Below, in pieces: positions 43,921 to 54,314 of a DNA stretch of 64,000 nt (positions are counted from its first letter, which is position 1; every line of letters begins with the position of its first letter). A program made the translations under genes and the position numbers. Origin of the DNA: Oscillospiraceae bacterium (GTDB lineage: Bacteria; Bacillota; Clostridia; Oscillospirales; Oscillospiraceae); NCBI GenBank assembly GCA_017527825.1, contig JAFXPO010000014.1, positions 1-64,000 of the forward strand, in the 5' to 3' direction. The notes beneath the pieces are model-generated. The model saw nothing but the letters and a program-made list of their open reading frames with translations, made no database searches and was not told the origin of the DNA.

Positions 43921-44460
43921 ATGGAGATGAACAACAAAAACTGCGCGATGCCCCGCAGCCATTTCAACGGCAACGGCAGCTGCGACGCCATGCGGGAGGC
44001 AAACAAACGCGCCGACCACGCCACGGGCTACGAAAGCGAGATCGCGCCATACACGGACGCGGAGCGTCAGCAGATGGAAAGCGTCGGCATGATGCCGTAT
44101 CACAACGCGGAGCACGACATGATTGCCGACGGCTACGGCACGGAGCATGACCACCATGAATCGCAGGAGGACGGCATGACCAGCATCCCGCAGGACAGCT
44201 TCAACACGCCTCTGGACGCGGACGAGGCGGCGCGCAACTCCTGGCGGGCGCTGCTGGCGCGAAACGTAGGGCGCAATGTACTGGTGCGCTTCCTCATGGG
44301 GACGCAGAATTTTGTCACGGTGGAGGGCGAGCTGTATGAGGTTGGTACGGACTACATCGTGATCTATCAGCCGCTGTGGGACAGCCACATCACCGCCGAC
44401 CTCTACGCGGTGAAATTCGTAGAGTTCCGTGAGCCGCCGGGAGTGACGATGCTGAACTGA
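43921..44460 (+). CDS. gerQ: spore coat protein GerQ
   Basis: 179 residues. The N-terminal two thirds are polar and low in hydrophobics (His, Met, Asp, Glu-rich); the C-terminal part (about 105-179) matches the GerQ domain with RNVGRNVLVRFLMG, VEGELYEVGTDYIVIY and a final DLYAVKFVEF. GerQ anchors CwlJ in the spore coat. AAAGGGG eight bases upstream selects the ATG at 43921 over two earlier ATGs. It lies 14 bases after cwlJ. Confidence 0.85.
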   Translation: MEMNNKNCAMPRSHFNGNGSCDAMREANKRADHATGYESEIAPYTDAERQQMESVGMMPYHNAEHDMIADGYGTEHDHHESQEDGMTSIPQDSFNTPLDADEAARNSWRALLARNVGRNVLVRFLMGTQNFVTVEGELYEVGTDYIVIYQPLWDSHITADLYAVKFVEFREPPGVTMLN

Positions 44461-44490
44461 AAAACGGGCGGGATGTTTCCCGCCCGTTTT
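44461..44490. terminator. bidirectional terminator
   Basis: AAAACGGGCGGG and CCCGCCCGTTTT form a 12-bp stem with loop ATGTTT, directly after gerQ and just before the convergent amidase stop. Confidence 0.85.
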
Positions 44491-44492
44491 CC

Positions 44493-45236
44493 CTATACCG
44501 CGATGTACGCCTGCGCCGCATAACCCACAGCGCCATTGTAATGCACGACGTACCAGCCCTCCCACGCGCCGTGGACGGTGACGTTCGCGCCGTTCGGCAT
44601 CATGGCGAGGACAGCTCCCTGCGTGCCGGGGTAATCCCGCAGGCGCAGTGCCGTGCCGCTGGTGGAGACGACGCCGAACTGATCCGGCTGAGGTTCGATG
44701 AACGGCAGGTCGAAATACTCCGTCAGCCCCCGCGCGAGCGCCCGCGCGATCTGCTCGTTGCTGGACTCGATCCAGCGCGCGTCGGCATAGTTATCGTGAT
44801 AGCCGATCTCAATGAGGTTTGCGGGCGCCTGCGGCTGGCGCACCTCCCCCAGCGCGGTGGTGGACTGGGTGCGCACGAGATCGGGCAACGGGTAGACCTC
44901 CCGCAGCCGCGCGGCAAAGATTTCCGCCGCGCGCTGCCCGTTGGCGCTGGTAGGGTAATAAAACGCGATGATGCCGCGATTGGTGCCTTCGCTGCCCGCG
45001 CCGGAGGCGTTGGAGTGCAGCGCAAGGTAAAAATCGAAACCGCCGATGCTGTTCGCCTGTCGAATGGAGCTGGCGGCAGTCATGTCCGGCGAGTTGCGCA
45101 CCCAGGTGATCGCATTGGAGACAAGATATGGCTCCAGCGCGTCTGCCAGCAGATTCATGTGGTATTCCTCGCTGCCGGTTCCTGTGACGTAGGGGTTCCA
45201 GTCCTGCGTGGACGGGCTAAGATAGAGCTTTGGCAT
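44493..45236 (-). CDS. N-acetylmuramoyl-L-alanine amidase (Amidase_3-like) with SH3 domain
   Basis: 247 residues: an Amidase_3-like domain (about 1-178) with EEYHMNLLADAL, FYLALHSNAS and ANLIEIGYHDN, and a C-terminal bacterial SH3 domain (about 190-247, TALRLRDYPG, GAWEGWYVVHYNGAVGYAAQAY). The usual N-terminal LDxGHGG zinc ligand is missing; the sequence starts MPKLYLSPSTQDWNPY, a variant found in Clostridia, where His of EEYH may substitute. No signal peptide is visible, so it may act in the spore or upon lysis. The start at 45236 is preceded by GGGAGG. Confidence 0.8.
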   Translation of the reverse strand: MPKLYLSPSTQDWNPYVTGTGSEEYHMNLLADALEPYLVSNAITWVRNSPDMTAASSIRQANSIGGFDFYLALHSNASGAGSEGTNRGIIAFYYPTSANGQRAAEIFAARLREVYPLPDLVRTQSTTALGEVRQPQAPANLIEIGYHDNYADARWIESSNEQIARALARGLTEYFDLPFIEPQPDQFGVVSTSGTALRLRDYPGTQGAVLAMMPNGANVTVHGAWEGWYVVHYNGAVGYAAQAYIAV

Positions 45237-45282
45237 AGAATGACCTCCCTTTTGATACTGCATCATCCTATGCGCACAGAAA

Positions 45283-45312
45283 AAGAACGCTTCCGAAGAA
45301 GCGCTCTTTTTT
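45283..45312 (-). terminator. terminator of the TAXI-TRAP operon
   Basis: CGCTTC/GAAGCG around CGAA, extended by AAAGA/TCTTT with one mismatch; T-rich on both strands. Confidence 0.75.
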
Positions 45313-45323
45313 GGGGAGAATGG

Positions 45324-47303
45324 TTACGCCTTTGCGGCTTCCTTGCCCGCGCCGATCTTCTGGAGGACGCAGATCACAGCCACCAGCGCAAGACCGATCA
45401 CGTCGGTCAGCAGACCGGGAACCATCATGCACAGACCGCCCGCCGCCATGACAACACGGAAAACGGGGTTGATCGTGCGGAACAGATAACCGTTGAGGGC
45501 AGCCGCCACGCCAAAGATGCCAAGCAGCGAGGTGACAACGATCAGCACAACCTGCCCAGCGACAGCTGCGCCGCTGAGACCCTCAGCAAACTCGAACACC
45601 ATCGAGGGGTTCATCGCGAGGATGTACGGCACAATAAACGCGGCAATGGCAATACGCGTGGCGTTAAACGCGGTCTTCATCGGCGGCGCCTTGGCGATGG
45701 CGGAGCCGGCATAGGCAGCCAGCGCCACCGGCGGCGTGATGTCCGCGACAATACCGAAGTAGAACACGAAGAAGTGCGCACAAACCAGAGGAACGCCGAT
45801 GCGCGGATCGATCAGGATTGGCGCGGTGGTCGCTGCCATGATACAATAGTTCGCGGTGGTGGGAACACCCATGCCGAGAATGATGCAGCACAGCATCGTC
45901 AGGAACAGAGCGATGAACGCGCGTCCGCCGGAGACCTGAACGATCAGGCGGATGAGCGTGGACGCAAGACCGGTGGAGGTGATGCAGCCGGCGACGAGAC
46001 CAGCCATCGCGCAGGCGACGGCGACGGTGATGACGCCCTTGCCGCCCGCTTCCAGCGCGTCAAGAATCTTGGTGAGGTTCAGGCGCTCATCCTTGTTGAG
46101 GAAGCCGACAACGATGCAGATGAAAATTGCGATCGTCGCAGAGAACTGCATCGTGTACTGGTTGGTCGCAACCAGTACGACGAGGATGATCAGCGGGAGC
46201 AGCAGATAAATCTTGGGCAGCAGCTTGCTCATCTTAGGCAGTTCTTCCTTGGGAATGCCCTTGAGCTTGAGCTTACGCGCCTCCAGATGGACCGCGATGT
46301 AGATACCAGCGAAGTAAAGCACCGCCGGCAGGATTGCCTTGAGCGCCACGGTACCGTATGGGACGCCCATGTACTCCGCCATCAGGAACGCAGCAGCGCC
46401 CATGATCGGCGGCATGATCTGACCGCCCGTGGACGCCGCGGCTTCCACCGCGCCTGCGAACTCAGGCTTGTAGCCGCACTTCTTCATCATCGGGATCGTG
46501 ACCGAGCCGGTGGTAACGGTGTTGCCCACGGAGGAGCCGGACACCATACCGCACAGCGCGGAAGAGATGACCGCGACCTTCGCCGGGCCGCCCGCGCTGG
46601 AGCCGCACAGACTGTTGGCGAGGTCAATGAAGAAGGCGGAAATGCCGGTGCGTTCCAAAAACGCACCGAATATGATGAACACAACTATGTACTTGGCGCA
46701 AACGTTGATCGGCGTGTTCATAACGCCCGTTGTGGTATAGAACAGGTCATAGACGACCTTGCCGAAGCGGACGTTTGCGAACGTGTAAACCATCAGCACG
46801 CCGACGACGCAAAGAATGGGGATACCGACGCAGCGGCGGCACAGTTCCATCAGCGCGAGGATCGCGACAATCGCCATCGCGACCATGTACCAGTTCTTTG
46901 TGACCTTGGTTGCCATCTGGATGATCTCCTTGGCATGTAAGGCAAAGTAGAAAAACGGACCCGCGCCGAGGATCATGATGAGAATATCATACCACGGCAG
47001 ATAGTTGACACGAGTGCTTCCTTTTTTAATGGGATAGTGCAGGTAGCCGAGAATCAGGATCATGCCGAGGAATACCGTCAGGCGAACCTCCGGCAGCGCT
47101 GTGCTGAACAGCGTGACGTACATACTGTACACCGAGAAGAGGATTGATATCCAGCGCACAACGAGCTTGGGGGTGCCCTCCCAGATGCGGGTGTTGGACT
47201 CGTTGTCGTATTTTTTCATGATCGCTTCGACGTCTTCGGCGGTGCCGACATCTACGTCGATGGTCTGTGATGTGAGCTTCTCGTCTTTATCGTTGACGCT
47301 CAT
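45324..47303 (-). CDS. TRAP transporter fused permease (DctQM, TAXI type)
   Basis: 659-residue membrane protein in which the small (Q) and large (M) TRAP subunits are fused: N-terminal helices (about 45-190) then the M domain with MVSGSSVGNTVTTGSVTIPMMKK and GMGVPTTANYCIMAA. About 17 helices. TRAP systems use the sodium or proton gradient together with an extracytoplasmic binding protein. It follows the TAXI receptor gene, its obvious partner. AAGGGAG precedes the ATG. Confidence 0.93.
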   Translation of the reverse strand: MSVNDKDEKLTSQTIDVDVGTAEDVEAIMKKYDNESNTRIWEGTPKLVVRWISILFSVYSMYVTLFSTALPEVRLTVFLGMILILGYLHYPIKKGSTRVNYLPWYDILIMILGAGPFFYFALHAKEIIQMATKVTKNWYMVAMAIVAILALMELCRRCVGIPILCVVGVLMVYTFANVRFGKVVYDLFYTTTGVMNTPINVCAKYIVVFIIFGAFLERTGISAFFIDLANSLCGSSAGGPAKVAVISSALCGMVSGSSVGNTVTTGSVTIPMMKKCGYKPEFAGAVEAAASTGGQIMPPIMGAAAFLMAEYMGVPYGTVALKAILPAVLYFAGIYIAVHLEARKLKLKGIPKEELPKMSKLLPKIYLLLPLIILVVLVATNQYTMQFSATIAIFICIVVGFLNKDERLNLTKILDALEAGGKGVITVAVACAMAGLVAGCITSTGLASTLIRLIVQVSGGRAFIALFLTMLCCIILGMGVPTTANYCIMAATTAPILIDPRIGVPLVCAHFFVFYFGIVADITPPVALAAYAGSAIAKAPPMKTAFNATRIAIAAFIVPYILAMNPSMVFEFAEGLSGAAVAGQVVLIVVTSLLGIFGVAAALNGYLFRTINPVFRVVMAAGGLCMMVPGLLTDVIGLALVAVICVLQKIGAGKEAAKA

Positions 47304-47343
47304 AATCGTTCTCCCTTCCTGAAGGATTTCCCGTTTTTGGGAA

Positions 47344-47373
47344 CGGCTGCGGCGGGAAACCCCGCCGCAGCCG
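47344..47373 (-). other. strong intercistronic hairpin
   Basis: CGGCTGCGGCGGG and CCCGCCGCAGCCG form a perfect 13-bp stem with loop AAAC between receptor and permease genes. No T-run follows, so it probably stabilises the receptor mRNA or reduces permease expression instead of terminating. Confidence 0.65.
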
Positions 47374-47406
47374 CTGACTGCGCTAAGATTCCGTTAGTTT
47401 TTTGAA

Positions 47407-48423
47407 TCAGTTGACCGTGATGCCCTTCTCGGCGAAGTACTTCGCGGCGCCGGGGTGATACGGAACGGAGCCGTAGGAGGCAGCGAAGTTGAGGTCGAGC
47501 TCAGCGCCCTTGGCGTGCGCCGCGGTGATCTCATCGATGTTGTCATAGATGGTGGAGATGAAGTTGTACACATCGTCCTCCGCCACGTCGTTGCGGGCAA
47601 TGACGACCGCCGCGACCGCGACCGTGGTGACATCCTCAGCGAGACCGTAAGCGTCCTTGCTGATGACGTTCTTGCTGTAGTAGGGGGACTCCGCGATCAG
47701 CTTGTCGATGTGCTCGTCATCCAGACTGACCAGGTAGACCTGCTTGCTGGCGGCAAGGGAGGTAACAGCCGTGGTGGGAGCGCCGGCGACGATGAACGCC
47801 GCGTCGATCTTGCCGTCCTGCAGAGCCTCGACGCTGTCGCCGAAGGACTGATAGGTCGGGTTGATGCCGGTATCGGCGTCGATGCCGTAAGCGCCGAGAA
47901 CGTCAACCGCGTTGAAGTACACGCCGGAACCGGCAGCGCCGATGGAGACGTTCTTACCCGCGAGGTCGGCAACGCTCTTGATGCTGGGGTCGAGGGTGAC
48001 GATCTGAACCTGCTCCATATACAGGGAAGCGACGGTGGAGAAGATGTCAACCTTCTCGTCAAACAGGCGCTCGCCGTTGTAGCCGTAAGCCGCCACGTCG
48101 GACTGGACGAAGCCGAGCTGAGCGTCGCCCGCTTCCAGAGCCTCAATGTTTGCCTTGGAGCCGCCGGAGGTGATGGCGGTGACACTGGTGCTGGTCTTGT
48201 CGCTGACCTTGCCGGCCAGAACCGTGCCGAAGCCGTAGTAGGTGCCGGACTCGCCGCCGGTGGTGAAGGTCAGGTTGCCGCCGCCGGTGGTGGCGGGAGC
48301 CTCGCTGCTGCCGGAGGACGTCCCGCTGGGTGCCGAAGCGCCGGAATTGTCGGAGCTGCCGCCGCAAGCGACCAAGGCAAGAACCATGACCATTGCGAGT
48401 ACGAGTGCAAGAATCTTTTTCAT
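47407..48423 (-). CDS. TAXI-family TRAP solute-binding lipoprotein
   Basis: 338 residues. Lipoprotein signal with VLALVACGG, a Ser/Gly/Pro/Thr linker, then the TAXI receptor fold: FTTGGESGTYYGFGTVLAG at the ligand cleft, DAQLGFVQSDVAAYGYNG, LYMEQVQIVTLDPSIKSVADLAGK and VSIGAAGSGV. TAXI ligands known elsewhere include glutamate and other dicarboxylates; the ligand here is unknown. AAAGGAG lies eight bases before the ATG; a TATAAT lies at plus 48439-48444. Confidence 0.93.
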   Translation of the reverse strand: MKKILALVLAMVMVLALVACGGSSDNSGASAPSGTSSGSSEAPATTGGGNLTFTTGGESGTYYGFGTVLAGKVSDKTSTSVTAITSGGSKANIEALEAGDAQLGFVQSDVAAYGYNGERLFDEKVDIFSTVASLYMEQVQIVTLDPSIKSVADLAGKNVSIGAAGSGVYFNAVDVLGAYGIDADTGINPTYQSFGDSVEALQDGKIDAAFIVAGAPTTAVTSLAASKQVYLVSLDDEHIDKLIAESPYYSKNVISKDAYGLAEDVTTVAVAAVVIARNDVAEDDVYNFISTIYDNIDEITAAHAKGAELDLNFAASYGSVPYHPGAAKYFAEKGITVN

Positions 48424-48605
48424 TTCACAATCTCCTTTATTATAGTTTATCCCTCTCACAGGATAGATTTATTCTAACGATTTTTTAGGTACTATGCAAT
48501 AGCTTTTGTGTTTTTTCGCTGATTTCGCCAAAAAGTGAAACTTTGTTTTGGTTAATTTCGTCATGTTTAATTATATAATTTTATGCATATTATCTAAAAA
48601 AATAA

Positions 48606-48646
48606 TGTCAGGAGCTTCCCATTGGACAATCGGGATGCTCCTGACA
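48606..48646 (-). terminator. terminator of thrS
   Basis: TGTCAGGAGC and GCTCCTGACA with an inner TCCC/GGGA, followed on the minus strand by ATTATTTTTTT. The 177 bases between it and the TAXI gene are AT-rich and show no gene. Confidence 0.85.
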
Positions 48647-48671
48647 AAAAGCAGATGCAATTGTTCGGATG

Positions 48672-50447
<1,776 letters not shown>

Positions 50448-50483
50448 GGTAATATCTCCATTAACGTAAAATTCAACTGCTAA

Positions 50484-50512
50484 AGAGTATCACCAAGGCG
50501 CGGGATTGTCAA
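50484..50512 (-). promoter_or_regulatory. thrS promoter
   Basis: Minus strand TTGACA (50507-50512), 17 bases, TACTCT (50484-50489). Confidence 0.65.
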
Positions 50513-50537
50513 GTGGGCGTTTCCGGCATAGACGCAG

Positions 50538-50567
50538 GAAGAAGCGGCTCAATTGAGCCGCTTCTTC
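50538..50567 (-). terminator. terminator after the small lipoprotein gene
   Basis: A perfect 13-bp stem GAAGAAGCGGCTC/GAGCCGCTTCTTC with loop AATT lies directly after the stop; the T-run is short. Confidence 0.65.
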
Positions 50568-50568
50568 G

Positions 50569-51030
50569 TCAATAGGTTCGATAATTGCTGTTTTCGCCGT
50601 CAAACAGCCAACCGTCGCTGTCGTGAACACGTCCGTTTTCCAGCATCCGCGCCATGCGGTCGCCCGCTGCCGCGGCGCGGCGAACGGCAAGCTCATCCGA
50701 ATAGTCGACGGTGACGCCGCCGTTGTTCGTCGCGGTGTAGGCGTCGGTGCCTGCGCCGTAAGCGTCACGGTTCGTCATGCCGTAGCGCGTTGGCTCACGC
50801 CCGCTGTTGATAGCGCCGGTCACGGTACCAAGGCCGTTGATCGCGGTGTCGGTATTTGCGGTTGCGCCGTCAGTCATGCCGGTGCCCGCTTGATTGCTGT
50901 GCATCGTATCCGTGGCAGTGGTGCCGCCGGCGGTGCTGCTCGTGCCCGGCATGTCGCCGTCCGCGCCGCATGCCGTGAGCGACAGCGCCAGCAGCGCCGT
51001 GACCGCTGTGATCGCAAGGGTTCTTTTCAT
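50569..51030 (-). CDS. small lipoprotein of unknown function
   Basis: 153 residues. Signal peptide MKRTLAITAVTALLALSLTACG with lipobox cysteine near 22, then a Thr/Gly/Ala/Asp-rich low-complexity region (about 25-100) and a C-terminal part YSDELAVRRAAAAGDRMARM followed by DSDGWLFDGENSNYRTY. No family recognised. AAGGAG lies nine bases before the ATG. Upstream, CATACTA on the minus strand near 51075 matches the -10 of forespore SigG promoters, so spore expression is possible but unproven. Confidence 0.75.
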   Translation of the reverse strand: MKRTLAITAVTALLALSLTACGADGDMPGTSSTAGGTTATDTMHSNQAGTGMTDGATANTDTAINGLGTVTGAINSGREPTRYGMTNRDAYGAGTDAYTATNNGGVTVDYSDELAVRRAAAAGDRMARMLENGRVHDSDGWLFDGENSNYRTY

Positions 51031-51109
51031 CGTGAAATTCTCCTTACTCCGTACATTTGCAATACCCAACGCTTAGTATGCGAAAGATCGTAGAATAATT
51101 GCGCGCAAA

Positions 51110-51141
51110 AAAATGGCGGAAACAACAGTTTCCGCCATTTT
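51110..51141 (-). terminator. terminator of bcd-etfB-etfA
   Basis: AAAATGGCGGAAAC pairs with GTTTCCGCCATTTT around AACA, with T-rich flanks on both strands, 14 bases after the etfA stop. Confidence 0.85.
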
Positions 51142-51154
51142 TATTAAAAATCAA

Positions 51155-52333
51155 TTACTTTGCAGCCTTGGCAGCCTTGAACGCCTCGGTCAGCATCGGG
51201 GTGACCTTGAACAGGTCGCCGCAAATGCCGTAGTCCGCGATCTCAAAGATCGGCGCGTTCTCGTTCTTGTTGACTGCGATGATGCACTCGGACTCGCTCA
51301 TGCCAGCCTTGTGCTGGATGGAGCCGGAGATTCCCAGCGCGATGTAGACCTTCGGATGGACGGTCTTGCCGGTCTGACCGACCTGATGATCCGCCGTGAG
51401 CCAGCCGCTGTCGATGGCGACACGGGAGCCGCCGACGACGCCGCCGAGGACTTCCGCCAGCTCCTCCGCCAGCTTGATGCCGCCCTCAACGTCCTTGCTG
51501 ATGCCGCGACCGACGGAGACGATGTAGTCCGCGCCGATCAGGTCGACGAGCTTCTTTGCCGCCTTGACGACCTCGATGACCTCGGTCGCAATATCGTCAG
51601 AGCTGAGATGGACGTTGTAGTTGGTGATCTTCACCGCGTCTGCCTTCGCCTGATCGAACGGGTTCTTCTTCATGACGCCGGGACGCACCGTCGCCATGGC
51701 GGGACGGAAGCGCGGGCAGACGATGGACGCCATCAGGTTGCCGCCAAACGCCGGACGGGTCATTTTCAGACCGCGAGAGACGTCGTGGGCTTCCATCTTG
51801 TCGGTGAGGTTGTTCTTGAGCATGATCGTGCCAAGCTTCTCAATGCGATCCTCAGGCAGCGTGGAGGCGCTGCGCAGGAAATCCTTGTAAGCGGGCATAT
51901 CAACGTCGAGGTGCGTGCAGTCGGCGCAGAGACCGGTGTGCAGACGCGCCGCGCAGCGCGGGCCGAGGTCACGACCGATGTTGGTGGCAGCGATCAGGAA
52001 CGCCTCAGGCTTGAACTCGGAGATGGCGTCGCAGATGACCTTCGCATAGGCGTCGGTGGTGTAGGTCTTGAGCAGGGGGTGGTCGCAGACGATGACTTCG
52101 TCGGCGCCGTAGCCGCCGAGTTCCCTGGCAATGCCGCCGACGTTGTCGCCAAGCAGCAGGCCGACCAGATTGACGCCCAGCTCGTTGGCGAGCTTGCGAC
52201 CCTCGGAGATCAGCTCAAAGCTGGTGGGCATCATCTTGCCCTCGCGCTGCTCGCAGAAAACCCAAACGTTTTTAAATTCAGCAATCTTGGAGCTGTCGAA
52301 CTCCTTATTGGCAAGTTCAGTCTTGATACGCAT
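51155..52333 (-). CDS. etfA: electron transfer flavoprotein alpha subunit
   Basis: 392 residues, with the Etf N-terminal domain (VWVFCEQREGKMMPTSFELI) and the C-terminal FAD-binding domain containing VSVGRGISKDVEGG, DSGWLTADHQVGQTGKTVHPK and ALGISGSIQHKAGM. With EtfB it passes electrons from NADH, by flavin-based bifurcation in Clostridia, to butyryl-CoA dehydrogenase and ferredoxin. AAAGGGGA lies before the ATG; third gene of bcd-etfB-etfA. Confidence 0.96.
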   Translation of the reverse strand: MRIKTELANKEFDSSKIAEFKNVWVFCEQREGKMMPTSFELISEGRKLANELGVNLVGLLLGDNVGGIARELGGYGADEVIVCDHPLLKTYTTDAYAKVICDAISEFKPEAFLIAATNIGRDLGPRCAARLHTGLCADCTHLDVDMPAYKDFLRSASTLPEDRIEKLGTIMLKNNLTDKMEAHDVSRGLKMTRPAFGGNLMASIVCPRFRPAMATVRPGVMKKNPFDQAKADAVKITNYNVHLSSDDIATEVIEVVKAAKKLVDLIGADYIVSVGRGISKDVEGGIKLAEELAEVLGGVVGGSRVAIDSGWLTADHQVGQTGKTVHPKVYIALGISGSIQHKAGMSESECIIAVNKNENAPIFEIADYGICGDLFKVTPMLTEAFKAAKAAK

Positions 52334-52351
52334 TGTTTCGATCCCCTTTCC

Positions 52352-53152
52352 TTAAATAATGTGTTTCTCGGACAGAATACCGGCGAGGGTTTCGCAGGTC
52401 TTCATGTCGTTGCCCTCAAGCATCTTGCCCGGTTCCTTCTGCGGGGGCGTGAAGGAGGTCAGGATGTTGGTCGGGGAGCCGCTGAGACCGATGGTGGACT
52501 TGTCGATCAGGGGGTTATCCTTGAGGGCGTTGTAGTCCAAAACGGTCATGGGCTTGGAATAGGTCTCGAAAATGCCGGAAACCGACATATAACGCGGGGT
52601 GTTCAGCTCCTTGATGCAGGTAACCATGCAGGGGGTCTGCTCCTTGATCATCATGTAGCCGTCCTCAAGCACGCGCTTGACGGTAATGGTGTTGCCGTCC
52701 TTGTGAATCTCGGCGGCGTAGGTGATCTGCGGCAGATGCAGCTTCTCCGCGATCTGCGGACCGACCTGCGCGGTGTCGCCGTCGATAGCCTGGCGACCGC
52801 AGAAGACGAGGTCGTCCTCATCAATGCCGATGGTGTCGAGACCCGCGGCGATAATCTGGGAGGTGGCATAAGTATCGGAGCCGCCGAACTCGCGGCCGGA
52901 GATCAGATAGCTTTCATCGACGCCCATCGCCATGAGCTCGCGGAGCATGCCCTCCGCCGGGGGCGGGCCCATCGTGACGGCAACGACCTTGCAGCCGGTT
53001 TCGTCCTTGAGCTTGAGCGCAGCCTCGACGGCGTTCATGTCGTCGGGGTTGATGATGGTCTGCATGAGGGCACGGTTGAGCGTGCCGTCCGGGTTGACTG
53101 CCAGTCTGCCGGAGGTATCGGGAACCTGCTTGACACAAACAAGAATCTTCAT
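52352..53152 (-). CDS. etfB: electron transfer flavoprotein beta subunit
   Basis: 266 residues: MKILVCVKQVPDTSG at the start, DMNAVEAALKLKDETG, VTMGPPPAEGMLRELMAMGVDE, and the CGRQAIDGDTAQVGP flavin/AMP loop typical of EtfB. It binds the second cofactor (FAD in the bifurcating type). Located between bcd and etfA, with AGGGAGG before the ATG, and shares their mRNA. Confidence 0.96.
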   Translation of the reverse strand: MKILVCVKQVPDTSGRLAVNPDGTLNRALMQTIINPDDMNAVEAALKLKDETGCKVVAVTMGPPPAEGMLRELMAMGVDESYLISGREFGGSDTYATSQIIAAGLDTIGIDEDDLVFCGRQAIDGDTAQVGPQIAEKLHLPQITYAAEIHKDGNTITVKRVLEDGYMMIKEQTPCMVTCIKELNTPRYMSVSGIFETYSKPMTVLDYNALKDNPLIDKSTIGLSGSPTNILTSFTPPQKEPGKMLEGNDMKTCETLAGILSEKHII

Positions 53153-53171
53153 GATGTATGACCTCCCTCTC

Positions 53172-54314
53172 TTAGTTCACACCGAGGTACTTGGCGATGA
53201 CCATGCGCTGGACTTCGCTGGTGCCCTCGTAGATCTCCGTGATCTTCGCGTCGCGCATCATGCGCTCCACGGGATACTCACGGGTGTAGCCATAACCGCC
53301 GAAGAGCTGAACGGCGCGGCGCGTCACGTCGGACGCCGCCTCAGCCGCGAACAGCTTCGCCATGGAAGCGTCGCAGGAGTAATCCTCGTGATTCTGCTTC
53401 TTCATTGCCGCGGCATAGACTAGATACTGCGCAGCCTTCATGCGGCACGCCATGTCAGCGAGCTGGAACTGCGTGTTCTGGAACTGGCTCAGGCGGCGCT
53501 TGAACTGAATGCGCTCCTTGGTGTACTTGATCGCCTCGTCGATGGCGCCTTCACCGAGACCGAGCGCCTGGGAGGCGATGCCGATACGACCGCCGTCGAG
53601 GGTCTTCATGGCGATTTTGAAGCCGCCGCCCTCCTTGCCGAGGAGGTTCTCCTTCGGGACGATGCAGTCCTCGAAGACGAGGTCGGTGGTGGAAGAGCCG
53701 CGAATGCCCATCTTCTTCTCATGCTTGCCGCTGGAGAAGCCGGGGAAGCTGCGCTCCACGATGAAGGCGGAGATGCCGTGGTTGCCCGCCTTGGGATCGG
53801 TCATGGCGAAGACGACAAAGGTGTCAGCCACGGAACCGTTCGTGATGAAGCACTTCGAGCCATTGAGCACATAGTGGTCGCCGTCAAGCACCGCGATGGT
53901 CTGCTGACCGGAGGCGTCGGTACCGGCGTTGGGCTCGGTGAGACCGAATGCGCCGATCTTGCGGCCGGAGAGCAGGTCGGGGAGGTACTTCTTCTTCTGC
54001 TCCTCGGTACCGTTCTCAAAAATCGGCGCACAGCACAGGGAGGTGTGGGCGGACACGATGACCGCGGTGGTGCCGCAGACCTTCGCCAGCTCCTCGACGC
54101 ACATGGCGTAGGACAGGACGTCGCCGCCGGCGCCGCCATATTCCTTCGGGAAGTAAATGCCCATCATGCCGAGCTTCGCCATCTTTTCGACGGTCTCCAT
54201 GGGGAAGCGCTCTTCCTCATCAATCTCCTCGGCCAAGGGCTTGACTTCGGTCTCCGCGAATTCGCGGTACATCTTTCGAGCCAACTCATGCTCTTTGGAC
54301 AGATGGAAATCCAT
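53172..54314 (-). CDS. bcd: butyryl-CoA dehydrogenase-type acyl-CoA dehydrogenase
   Basis: 380 residues. Acyl-CoA dehydrogenase with MDFHLSKEHELARKMYREFAE start, FAD-binding AFGLTEPNAGTDAS and KCFITNG, and the catalytic glutamate in ITEIYEGTSEVQ. It reduces crotonyl-CoA to butyryl-CoA and works with EtfAB encoded downstream; together they conserve energy by reducing ferredoxin. crt, hbd and thl are not in the window. GAAGGAG precedes the ATG. A Rex-type operator lies in the leader. Confidence 0.94.
   Translation of the reverse strand: MDFHLSKEHELARKMYREFAETEVKPLAEEIDEEERFPMETVEKMAKLGMMGIYFPKEYGGAGGDVLSYAMCVEELAKVCGTTAVIVSAHTSLCCAPIFENGTEEQKKKYLPDLLSGRKIGAFGLTEPNAGTDASGQQTIAVLDGDHYVLNGSKCFITNGSVADTFVVFAMTDPKAGNHGISAFIVERSFPGFSSGKHEKKMGIRGSSTTDLVFEDCIVPKENLLGKEGGGFKIAMKTLDGGRIGIASQALGLGEGAIDEAIKYTKERIQFKRRLSQFQNTQFQLADMACRMKAAQYLVYAAAMKKQNHEDYSCDASMAKLFAAEAASDVTRRAVQLFGGYGYTREYPVERMMRDAKITEIYEGTSEVQRMVIAKYLGVN

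Noticed and set aside
44541..46940. 799-codon plus-strand frame
   Set aside because: Antisense of the amidase and TRAP permease; translation is Asp/Arg/His-rich repeats without any fold signature.
50448..50520. T-box riboswitch before thrS
   Set aside because: The region between promoter and start codon is only about 30 bases and shows no specifier or antiterminator elements.
51113..53161. 682-codon plus-strand frame
   Set aside because: Antisense of etfA and etfB, starts inside a terminator and has no Shine-Dalgarno.
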